DNA from: Mycobacterium sp. IS-1264
Lineage (GTDB): Bacteria > Actinomycetota > Actinomycetes > Mycobacteriales > Mycobacteriaceae
Direction of reading: 5' to 3'
NCBI RefSeq assembly: GCF_001954195.1
Contig: NZ_MBES01000070.1
Span: 1-64,000 of the forward strand
Length of the DNA stretch: 64,000 bases
Positions within the stretch are counted from its first letter, which is position 1. The number at the start of each line of letters is the position of its first letter. The notes under the pieces were generated by a model. It was not told the origin of the DNA and did no database searches. It saw only the letters and a list, made by a program, of their open reading frames with translations. Shown here in pieces: positions 8,314 to 15,602 of this stretch. A program made the position numbers and the translations under genes.

Positions 8314-10116
8314 TCACACCAGTGCGGCCGAGCGCTGCTCGCGCCGCGGTCGCGCACCGGCCCGCAGGTACCGGCCCGATTTGGCGGTCTGGCCGTAGCC
8401 GTCGCGGAATTGGCCCTTCTCGAAGACGACCGCGCCGTTGACACCGGTCGCGACGACGGCCTCGTCGTTGCGATTGACCATGCGCCGCAGGCCCCCGTAG
8501 AAGGGAACCTCCTCCTCGTAGTAGCCGTCGACCGAGTCGTTCAGGCCGGCCGGGTCGATCACCACGAAGTCCGCGCGGTCGCCCTCGCGCAGCGTGCCGG
8601 CGTCGAGTCCGAACCACTCGGCCAGCTCGCCGGTCAGCCGGTGCACCGCATGTTGGGTGGACATGAACGGTGTGCCCGCGCGGTGGGCGTCGCGAGTTCG
8701 CTTGAGCAGCTTGATCGGGAAGTTGTAGAAGGCCATGTTGCGCAGGTGGGCACCGGCGTCCGAGAAGCCCATGTGCACGCTTTCCTCCTTGGCGAGCGCG
8801 TTGAGCAGCTTGGGCCGGTGGTTGGCCACGATGGTTGTCCAGCGCACGTTGCGTTCGCCGTTTTCGACGAGCACATCGAGGAACGCGTCGAGCGGGTGCA
8901 GCCCGCGTTCGTCGGCGATCGTGCCGAAGCTCTTGCCGATCAACGACTTATCGGGGCACTCAACGATGACCGCGTCGTGGAAGTCGCGGTGCCACAGCGA
9001 CGGTCCGAGTTTGACGCGGTCGAACTCTTTGCGGAACTTGCGGCGGTACGCCTCGTCGGCCAGCAGCTCGTTGCGCTCCAATTGGTCGCGCAGATGCAGG
9101 GCGGCCGTGCCGGCGCCGAATTCCTCGAAGACCGGCAGGTCGATTCCGTCGGAGTACAACTCGAACGGCACCGGCAGGTGCTGGAACCGCACGCTCGAGC
9201 CCAGCAGCTTGTTCGCCAGGCGAGTCGCCGGCCCGAACACGTAGACGGCGAGTGGGTTCGACTTGGCGTCGGCGGACACCAACAGACTCATCCGAACTCC
9301 CTTGCGGCGTCCGAACATTCGGCTGCTGGTCAGGAAGAACATCAGCGCCGACGCGGGGTTCTCGACGTCGGGCGCGCTCTGCAGGATCCGCCCGCGCTTG
9401 CGCAGCACCTTGATCAGCCGGCGCCGTTCCCGCCAGGTCGCGAAGGTGGACGGCAGCGCCCGCGACCGGAAGCGTTCGCCGTCGAGCTTGTCGATCGCCG
9501 CGTCCATGCCGGACATGCCCAGCATCCCGGCCTCGAGCGCCTCGTCGAGCAAGGTCGCCATCTTCTCCAGTTCGGCGTCGGTGGGCTTGACGGTGGCGTC
9601 GGTCGCCCGGTCGAGCCCCAGCACCGCGCTGCGCAGGTCCGAATGACCAAGCAGCGAGCTGACATTCGGCCCGAGCGGCAGCGAATCGACGGCCGCGATG
9701 TATTCGGCGGCGGTGGTCCAGGTCCGGTTACTGTCCAGCGCGCCGTGGACGTACTCGCGCGGCACGGCCTCGACCCGGCTGAACAGGTCGGCGGCATCCT
9801 CGGAGTCGGCATAGACCGTCGACAGCGAGCACATGCCCAGCAGCACCGTGGTCACACCGTGGCGCACCGACTCCCGCAGCCCGGGATCCAGCAGCACCTC
9901 GGCGTCGTAGTGAGTGTGCACGTCGATGAAGCCGGGCATCACCCACTTGCCCGCCGCGTCGATCACCTCGGGGCAACCGGTCTCGTCCAGCGGCGCGTCC
10001 GAGGGGCCCGCGACCGTGGCCACCACGCCGTCGCGAATCCCGAGCGTGCGGGTTTGCGGGGCAGCGCCGGTGCCGTCGAACCACAATCCATCGCGAATGA
10101 TCACGTCGTAGGTCAC
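8314..10116 (-). CDS. D-aminoacylase-type amidohydrolase
   Basis: A 600-residue member of the amidohydrolase superfamily, close in order and sequence to Rv2913c, annotated as a possible D-amino-acid aminohydrolase. The first metal-binding motif is GFIDVHTHYD (His67, His69); a late FSDAGAH motif and the C-terminal small beta domain (GDRADFVVIDP) are also present. It would hydrolyse N-acyl amino acids or related amides in the cytosol; the substrate is not known. GTG at 10116 is preferred because GGAGG precedes it by about six bases, whereas an upstream ATG places this ribosome site inside the gene. It is probably co-transcribed with the downstream TetR gene. Confidence 0.85.
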   Translation of the reverse strand: MTYDVIIRDGLWFDGTGAAPQTRTLGIRDGVVATVAGPSDAPLDETGCPEVIDAAGKWVMPGFIDVHTHYDAEVLLDPGLRESVRHGVTTVLLGMCSLSTVYADSEDAADLFSRVEAVPREYVHGALDSNRTWTTAAEYIAAVDSLPLGPNVSSLLGHSDLRSAVLGLDRATDATVKPTDAELEKMATLLDEALEAGMLGMSGMDAAIDKLDGERFRSRALPSTFATWRERRRLIKVLRKRGRILQSAPDVENPASALMFFLTSSRMFGRRKGVRMSLLVSADAKSNPLAVYVFGPATRLANKLLGSSVRFQHLPVPFELYSDGIDLPVFEEFGAGTAALHLRDQLERNELLADEAYRRKFRKEFDRVKLGPSLWHRDFHDAVIVECPDKSLIGKSFGTIADERGLHPLDAFLDVLVENGERNVRWTTIVANHRPKLLNALAKEESVHMGFSDAGAHLRNMAFYNFPIKLLKRTRDAHRAGTPFMSTQHAVHRLTGELAEWFGLDAGTLREGDRADFVVIDPAGLNDSVDGYYEEEVPFYGGLRRMVNRNDEAVVATGVNGAVVFEKGQFRDGYGQTAKSGRYLRAGARPRREQRSAALV

Positions 10117-10156
10117 TGTCTTCCTCCGGTTCATTGGGTTGCGACGACCGTAACAT

Positions 10157-10178
10157 AGATAGCAAGCGCTCGCAATCT
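10157..10178. promoter_or_regulatory. TetR-type operator candidate
   Basis: A 22-bp imperfect palindrome with arms AGATAGCAAGC and GCTCGCAATCT (9 of 11 positions complementary) centred on AGCGCT. It lies about 40 bases upstream of the amidohydrolase start, where a repressor would block transcription. The operon's own TetR protein is the obvious candidate ligand; assignment is inference. Confidence 0.5.
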
Positions 10179-10216
10179 TTCCTGGGGAATTGCCTGCCAC
10201 GCGGCGAATGCGCAGG

Positions 10217-11302
10217 TCAGGGCCGAAACACGGCGCCGCGCAGGATCACCAGGTCGGGCCGGTTCAGCACGCCGGGCCCCTCGCGTGGATCGTCGGTGTA
10301 GCACAACAGGTCGGCCGAGGCCCCGTGATCCAGACCGGGGCGGCCCAGCCAACGACGGGCATCCCAGCAGGCCGCGCCCAAAGCCTGCGTCGGGCTCATC
10401 CCGATCCCCTTGAGGGCTTCGACCTCGTCGGCGATCCGGCCGTGCGCGATCATGCTGCCCGCATCGCTACCGGCATACATCGGGATTCCCGCGTCCAGGG
10501 CCGCCGCGACCCGCTCACGGCAGCGGGCGTGCAGGTCGCGCATGTGGGCGGCGTAGGTCGGATAGCGCTTGGCGGCCTCGGCGATGCCCGGAAAGTTTTC
10601 GGTGATGTTGACCAGCGTGGGCACCAACACCGTTCCGTGCTCGAGCATCAGCGCGATGGTGTCGTCGGTGAGCCCGGTGCCGTGTTCGATGCAGTCGATG
10701 CCGGCCTTGATCAGGCCGGGCATTGCCTCGTCGCTGAAGACGTGGGCGGTGACGCGGGCGCCGTGGGCGTGCGCGGTGTCGATCGCGGCCGCCAGCACGT
10801 CGTCGGACCACAGCGGGGCGAGGTCACCGACGCCGCGGTCGATCCAGTCGCCGACCAGCTTGACCCAGCCGTCGCCGCGCCTGGCCTCCTCGGCCACCGC
10901 CGCCGGCAGCTGGGATTCGTCCTCGAGCTCGACGGAGAAGCCCGCCTGGTAGCGCTTGGGCCGGGCCAGGTGCCTTCCGGCGCGGATGATGCGGGGCAGG
11001 TCGTCGTGGTCGTCGAGGCTGCGGGTGTCGGTCGGCGCGCCGCAGTCACGCAGCAGCAGCGCGCCGACGTCGCGTTCGGTCTCGGCCTGGGCGATCGCCT
11101 CCTCGATCGGGATCTCGCCGTGGTGACCAAGCCCGACGTGGCAGTGCGCGTCCACCAGGCCGGGCAGGATCCAGCCGCCTCCAGAGGCCCCGAAAACGGT
11201 GTCGGCCCCGGCGACCGGCTCGGTGCTGATGCGGCCGTCGACGATCCACAGCTGAATCTCGGTCTCGTCGGGCAGGCCCAGACCTCGCACGTGCAGGCGC
11301 AC
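10217..11302 (-). CDS. Amidohydrolase family protein (Rv2915c-like)
   Basis: A 361-residue metal-dependent amidohydrolase. GLVDAHCHVG gives the HxH metal ligands (His53, His55), with further His and Asp motifs downstream (THAHGARVTAHVFS, IEHGTGL, YAGSDAG) as in imidazolonepropionase or prolidase-like members. The GTG start at 11302 lies seven bases from the ffh stop, so it is probably the last gene of an ffh transcript. In M. tuberculosis a protein kinase gene (pknI) lies between this gene and the Rv2913c homologue; here there is only about 100 bp. The substrate is unknown. Confidence 0.85.
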   Translation of the reverse strand: MRLHVRGLGLPDETEIQLWIVDGRISTEPVAGADTVFGASGGGWILPGLVDAHCHVGLGHHGEIPIEEAIAQAETERDVGALLLRDCGAPTDTRSLDDHDDLPRIIRAGRHLARPKRYQAGFSVELEDESQLPAAVAEEARRGDGWVKLVGDWIDRGVGDLAPLWSDDVLAAAIDTAHAHGARVTAHVFSDEAMPGLIKAGIDCIEHGTGLTDDTIALMLEHGTVLVPTLVNITENFPGIAEAAKRYPTYAAHMRDLHARCRERVAAALDAGIPMYAGSDAGSMIAHGRIADEVEALKGIGMSPTQALGAACWDARRWLGRPGLDHGASADLLCYTDDPREGPGVLNRPDLVILRGAVFRP

Positions 11303-11309
11303 GGTGCGG

Positions 11310-12875
11310 TTACTTCTTACCCGGGAACTTCAGCTTGGACAGGTCGAAGTCGGCCAGCGCGGGCGGCAGCTCGTCGAGGCCCTCGGGCATCTGCGACAGG
11401 TCGGGGAACCCCGGGGGCATCCCCGCCATGCCCGGCATGCCGGCGCCCAGCGGGTTGCGGACCTTGGGCGGGGTCGGTCCCCGTCCACCCTTCTTGCCCT
11501 TTTTGCCCTTGGCGCCCTTGCTCTTTCGCGTCGCGGACTTGCGGCCGATACCGGGGATTCCCATGCCGCCCAGCATGGACGACATCATCTTGCGGGCCTC
11601 GAAGAAGCGGTCGACCAGCTGATTGACCTCGGACACCGTCACGCCCGAGCCGTTGGCGATGCGCAGCCGCCGCGAGGCGTTGATGATCTTGGGGTCAGCG
11701 CGCTCCTGCGGCGTCATGCCGCGGATGATGGCCTGCAACCGGTCGAGCTGGCGGTCGTCGACCTCGGCCAGCGCCTCCTTCATCTGCCCGGCGCCGGGCA
11801 GCATGCCCAGGAGGTTGCCGATCGGGCCCATCTTGCGGATGGCGAGCATCTGCTCCAGGAAATCCTCGAGCGTCAGCTCGCCGGCACCGATCTTGACCGC
11901 GGCGGCCTCGGCCCGCTCGGCGTCGAAGACCTGTTCGGCCTGTTCGATCAGGCTCAGCACGTCGCCCATGCCCAGGATGCGGCTGGCCATGCGATCGGGG
12001 TGGAAGACGTCGAAGTCCTCGAGCTTCTCACCCGTGGAGGCGAAAAGGATTGGGACACCAGTGACCTCGCGGACCGACAGCGCGGCGCCACCGCGGGCGT
12101 CGCCGTCGAGCTTGGTTAACACCACGCCGGTGAAGCCGACGCCCTCGCGGAACGCCTCCGCGGTGGTGACGGCGTCCTGGCCGATCATCGCGTCGAGGAC
12201 GAACAGCACCTCGTCGGGATCGATGGCGTCCCGGATGGCCGCCGCCTGGGCCATCAGCTCCTCGTCGATGCCCAGCCGGCCGGCGGTGTCGACGATGACC
12301 ACGTCGAAGTGTTTGGCCCGGGCCTCCTCGAGACCCGCGGCCGCGACGGCGACCGGGTCGCCGGGTCCGGATTCCGGGGACTCGCCGGGATGCGGCGCGA
12401 ACACCGGTACGCCGGCGCGCTCGCCGACGACCTGCAGCTGGTTCACCGCGGCGGGACGCTGCAGGTCGCAGGCCACCAGCAGCGGCGTGTGCCCCTGCCC
12501 GCGCAGCCAGGCGGCCAACTTCCCGGCCAGCGACGTCTTACCGGAACCCTGCAGGCCGGCGAGCATCACCACGGTCGGCGGCGCCTTCGCGAACGCCAGC
12601 TGGCGGGTTTCGCCGCCCAGGATGCCGATGAGTTCTTCGTTGACGATCTTGACGACCTGCTGCGCAGGGTTGAGCGCGCCGGACACCTCGGCGCCCCGGG
12701 CGCGGTCCTTGATCCGGCCGACGAACGCCCGGACCACGGGCAGCGAAACGTCCGCTTCCAGCAGCGCGAGCCGGATTTCGCGGGTGGTGGCCTCGATGTC
12801 GGCGTCGGTCAGTCGGCCCTTGCCGCGCAGCCCGGCAAGGGCGCCGGTCAATCGGTCGGACAGCGATTCAAACAC
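11310..12875 (-). CDS. ffh: Signal recognition particle protein Ffh
   Basis: A 521-residue SRP54 GTPase that binds 4.5S RNA and signal sequences of nascent membrane proteins and docks with FtsY. The N domain is followed by G motifs GLQGSGKTSLAGKL, DTAGRLGIDEELM and TKLDGDARGG. The C-terminal M domain is methionine rich (from about residue 320, with EQMLAIRKMGPIGNLLGMLPG) and ends in a low-complexity Gly/Met/Pro tail. Length matches the mycobacterial family (about 525). It heads a minus-strand unit with the downstream amidohydrolase. Its receptor gene ftsY is also in this window. Confidence 0.97.
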   Translation of the reverse strand: MFESLSDRLTGALAGLRGKGRLTDADIEATTREIRLALLEADVSLPVVRAFVGRIKDRARGAEVSGALNPAQQVVKIVNEELIGILGGETRQLAFAKAPPTVVMLAGLQGSGKTSLAGKLAAWLRGQGHTPLLVACDLQRPAAVNQLQVVGERAGVPVFAPHPGESPESGPGDPVAVAAAGLEEARAKHFDVVIVDTAGRLGIDEELMAQAAAIRDAIDPDEVLFVLDAMIGQDAVTTAEAFREGVGFTGVVLTKLDGDARGGAALSVREVTGVPILFASTGEKLEDFDVFHPDRMASRILGMGDVLSLIEQAEQVFDAERAEAAAVKIGAGELTLEDFLEQMLAIRKMGPIGNLLGMLPGAGQMKEALAEVDDRQLDRLQAIIRGMTPQERADPKIINASRRLRIANGSGVTVSEVNQLVDRFFEARKMMSSMLGGMGIPGIGRKSATRKSKGAKGKKGKKGGRGPTPPKVRNPLGAGMPGMAGMPPGFPDLSQMPEGLDELPPALADFDLSKLKFPGKK

Positions 12876-12910
12876 CCCGTCAGCCTAGCGGCTGGGAAGT
12901 TTGGCCCGAG

Positions 12911-12958
12911 TGTGCGGCCAGCCGCACATTCGACGCCGCGCGTGCGGCCAGCCGCACG
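12911..12958. repeat. Two tandem hairpin repeats upstream of ffh
   Basis: TGTGCGGCCAGCCGCACA (12911-12928) and CGTGCGGCCAGCCGCACG (12941-12958) are perfect palindromes spaced exactly 30 bases apart, with TTCG following each. They sit between the divergent ffh and alpha/beta hydrolase genes, so they could be operators, RNA hairpins in a leader, or an intergenic repeat element. Confidence 0.75.
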
Positions 12959-12985
12959 TTCGGATGGGTTCTAGACTGCGGATTC

Positions 12986-13783
12986 ATGCTCGAGGTGATC
13001 GACAAGGGACGCTGTACCGACGCGCATCCGGTGCCGCTGCTTTTCGTCCACGGCGGCTGGCACGGCGCCTGGTGCTGGGACGACGGCTTCCTGGACTTCT
13101 TCGCCGACGCCGGCTACCGCGCGGTCGCGATGAGCCTGCGCGGGCACGGCACCAGCCCCACGGCCAAGCCGCTGCAGCACGTCTCCATCGCCGACTACAT
13201 CGACGACGTTCGTTCTGTCGCCGACGACCTGGGTGGCGCGCCGGTGCTGATCGGCCATTCCCTGGGTGGCTACACGATCCAGCGCTATCTCGAGGACCGA
13301 ACCGCGCCGGCCGCGGTGCTGGTGGGCTCCCTGCCGCCGTCGGGCGTGCTCGGGGCGGCGCTGCGCGTCTGGCGTCGCCGGCCGTGGATGACGGTGCACT
13401 CGTTCCACGACCCGACGTTGGTCAAGTTCCTGCGCACCCAGGCGCTCGCCCGCGAATACCTCTTCTGCGCCGACACGCCCGAGGCCGTCGTCGAATCCTG
13501 CTGGAAACGCGCCGGGCCCGAGAGCATCCGCGCGGCGATGACCGATCCGATGTTGCGCCGGGTCGATACGGCGCGGGTGACCACCCCGATCCTGGTCCTC
13601 GGCGGCCTGCACGACGGGTTCGTCAGCGTGCGCGCGGTGCGTGCGACGGCGCGCGCGTATGCGACCGAGCCGGAGTTCTTCGACATGGGACACAACATGA
13701 TGCTCGAACCGGGCTGGCCCGACGTCGCCGCACGAATCGACGAGTGGCTGCGAACCCGCGACCTGGCGGGCCACGCTGTCTAG
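12986..13783 (+). CDS. Alpha/beta-fold hydrolase
   Basis: A 265-residue alpha/beta hydrolase. The oxyanion-hole motif is HGGWHGAW near residues 22-29, the nucleophile elbow is GHSLGG with Ser92, and the C-terminal acid and His lie in LGGLHDGF and DMGHNMML. It resembles the esterase and hydroxynitrile-lyase/methylesterase branch by its HGxWHGAWCW signature. The substrate is unknown. It diverges from ffh and is followed by the helicase gene on the same strand. From memory it has no counterpart between ffh and the helicase in M. tuberculosis H37Rv, so it looks like a lineage-specific addition. Confidence 0.85.
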   Translation: MLEVIDKGRCTDAHPVPLLFVHGGWHGAWCWDDGFLDFFADAGYRAVAMSLRGHGTSPTAKPLQHVSIADYIDDVRSVADDLGGAPVLIGHSLGGYTIQRYLEDRTAPAAVLVGSLPPSGVLGAALRVWRRRPWMTVHSFHDPTLVKFLRTQALAREYLFCADTPEAVVESCWKRAGPESIRAAMTDPMLRRVDTARVTTPILVLGGLHDGFVSVRAVRATARAYATEPEFFDMGHNMMLEPGWPDVAARIDEWLRTRDLAGHAV

Positions 13784-13894
13784 GTCGCGTCGCTTCAGCA
13801 CCGAAAAGCGTTGGCATGCTACATTTCACACCCGCCGCCGCGTCGCGGGCCGGGCGCAAGACTTGTCAGGGCGTGACTAGCTACGGGGGGAAGT

Positions 13895-15595
13895 TTGTCG
13901 GTGCAGCCGGTCGGCGCCCAGGCGTTGCGGGGCTGGCAGCGCCGGGCGTTGGTGAAGTATCTGGCCGCCCAGCCGCGCGACTTCCTCGCCGTGGCCACCC
14001 CCGGTTCCGGCAAGACGACGTTCGCGCTGCGGGTGGCGGCCGAACTGCTCGCCCATCGCGCCGTCGAGCAGATCACCGTCGTGGTCCCCACCGAGCACCT
14101 GAAGGTCCAGTGGGCGCAGGCCGCGGGGCGCCACGGTCTCGCCCTGGACCCGCGATTCTCCAACACCAACCCGCGGACCTCGCCGGAGTATCACGGCGTG
14201 ATGGTCACCTACGCCCAGGTCGCCGCGCATCCCACCCTGCACCGGGTGCGCACCGAGCAACGCAAAACGCTGGTCATCTTCGACGAGATCCATCACGGCG
14301 GTGACGCCAAGACCTGGGGTGATGCCATTCGCGAAGCCTTCGGCGACGCCACCCGCCGACTTGCCTTGACGGGCACGCCTTTTCGCAGCGACGACAGCCC
14401 CATCCCGTTCGTCACGTACGAGCCGGGCGCCGACGGGGTGCTGCGGTCGCAGGCCGACCACACCTACGGTTACGCCGAAGCGCTCGCCGACGGTGTGGTG
14501 CGGCCGGTGGTGTTCCTCGCCTACTCCGGGCAGGCGCGCTGGCGCGACAGCGCCGGCGAGGAGCACGCGGCACGGCTCGGCGAGCCGCTGTCCGCCGAGC
14601 AGACCGCGCGGGCGTGGCGCACGGCGCTGGACCCCGCCGGCGAGTGGATGCCCGCGGTGATCGCCGCCGCCGACCAGCGGCTGCGCGGGCTGCGCACCCA
14701 TGTGCCCGACGCCGGCGGCATGATCATCGCCTCCGATCAGGCCGCGGCGCGCGCGTACGCCGCCCTGCTGAAGAAGGTGACCTCCGAGGCGCCGACGGTG
14801 GTGTTGTCCGACGACCCGGGATCCTCGGCCCGCATCACGAAATTCGCCGAAGGCACCGGCCGGTGGCTCGTCGCGGTGCGCATGGTCTCCGAAGGCGTTG
14901 ACGTGCCACGGCTTTCGGTCGGAATCTACGCGACGAGCGCCTCGACTCCGCTATTCTTCGCGCAGGCCGTCGGCCGGTTCGTGCGGTCTCGCCGGCCCGG
15001 GGAATCCGCGAGCATCTTCGTGCCGTCGGTGCCCAACCTGCTCCAGCTGGCGAGCGAGTTGGAGGCGCAGCGCAACCACGTGCTCGGCCAACCACACCGC
15101 GACACCGGCGACCCCCTCGACGGGGATCCCGCAGTGCGGGCCCAAACCGAAAAGACAGAAACCGACCAGGGTTTCACGTCGTTGGGCGCCGACGCGGAAC
15201 TCGACCAGGTCATCTTCGACGGCTCCTCGTTCGGCACCGCTACACCGGCCGGAAGCGACGAGGAGGCCGACTACCTCGGCATCCCAGGTTTACTCGACGC
15301 CGAGCAGATGCGCGCCCTGCTGCACCGCCGCCAGGACGAGCAGCTGCAGCGCCGGGCGGCCGCCAATCAAGGCGCGCCGATGGCCTCGGTCACGGTGCAC
15401 GGGCAGCTGCGCGAACTGCGCAGTGAACTCAACACTTTAGTGTCGATAGCGCATCACCGCACCGGGAAACCGCACGGGTGGATCCACAACGAACTGCGGC
15501 GCCGCTGCGGGGGGCCGCCGATCGCCGCCGCAACTCGCGAGCAGCTCAAGGCGCGCATCGCCGCTGTGCGGCAACTGAATTCGGGGCACTCGTGA
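13895..15595 (+). CDS. DEAD/DEAH-box superfamily 2 helicase (Rv2917-like)
   Basis: A 566-residue superfamily 2 ATPase: Walker A ATPGSGKTTFALRVAAEL, Walker B DEIHHGGDAKTWG, motif III LTGTPFRSDD, and motif VI AVGRFVRSRRPG in the C-terminal RecA fold. The C-terminal quarter holds a conserved extension without a recognised domain. It probably remodels DNA or RNA, possibly in repair, given similarity to type III restriction and ERCC3-like helicases. The frame allows TTG at 13895 (after a run of G) or GTG at 13901; the former matches the maximal frame. It converges on glnD with seven bases between stops. Confidence 0.88.
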   Translation: MSVQPVGAQALRGWQRRALVKYLAAQPRDFLAVATPGSGKTTFALRVAAELLAHRAVEQITVVVPTEHLKVQWAQAAGRHGLALDPRFSNTNPRTSPEYHGVMVTYAQVAAHPTLHRVRTEQRKTLVIFDEIHHGGDAKTWGDAIREAFGDATRRLALTGTPFRSDDSPIPFVTYEPGADGVLRSQADHTYGYAEALADGVVRPVVFLAYSGQARWRDSAGEEHAARLGEPLSAEQTARAWRTALDPAGEWMPAVIAAADQRLRGLRTHVPDAGGMIIASDQAAARAYAALLKKVTSEAPTVVLSDDPGSSARITKFAEGTGRWLVAVRMVSEGVDVPRLSVGIYATSASTPLFFAQAVGRFVRSRRPGESASIFVPSVPNLLQLASELEAQRNHVLGQPHRDTGDPLDGDPAVRAQTEKTETDQGFTSLGADAELDQVIFDGSSFGTATPAGSDEEADYLGIPGLLDAEQMRALLHRRQDEQLQRRAAANQGAPMASVTVHGQLRELRSELNTLVSIAHHRTGKPHGWIHNELRRRCGGPPIAAATREQLKARIAAVRQLNSGHS

Positions 15596-15602
15596 TTGCG
15601 GC

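Noticed and set aside
8152..10158. 668-codon open frame on the plus strand
   Set aside because: It is antisense to the D-aminoacylase gene, rich in Arg, His and Gln, and shows no motif; it is a high-GC shadow of the real gene.
13895..15595. Restriction-modification or other defence system around the helicase
   Set aside because: No methyltransferase, nuclease or specificity gene is adjacent, and the gene is a conserved mycobacterial backbone gene.
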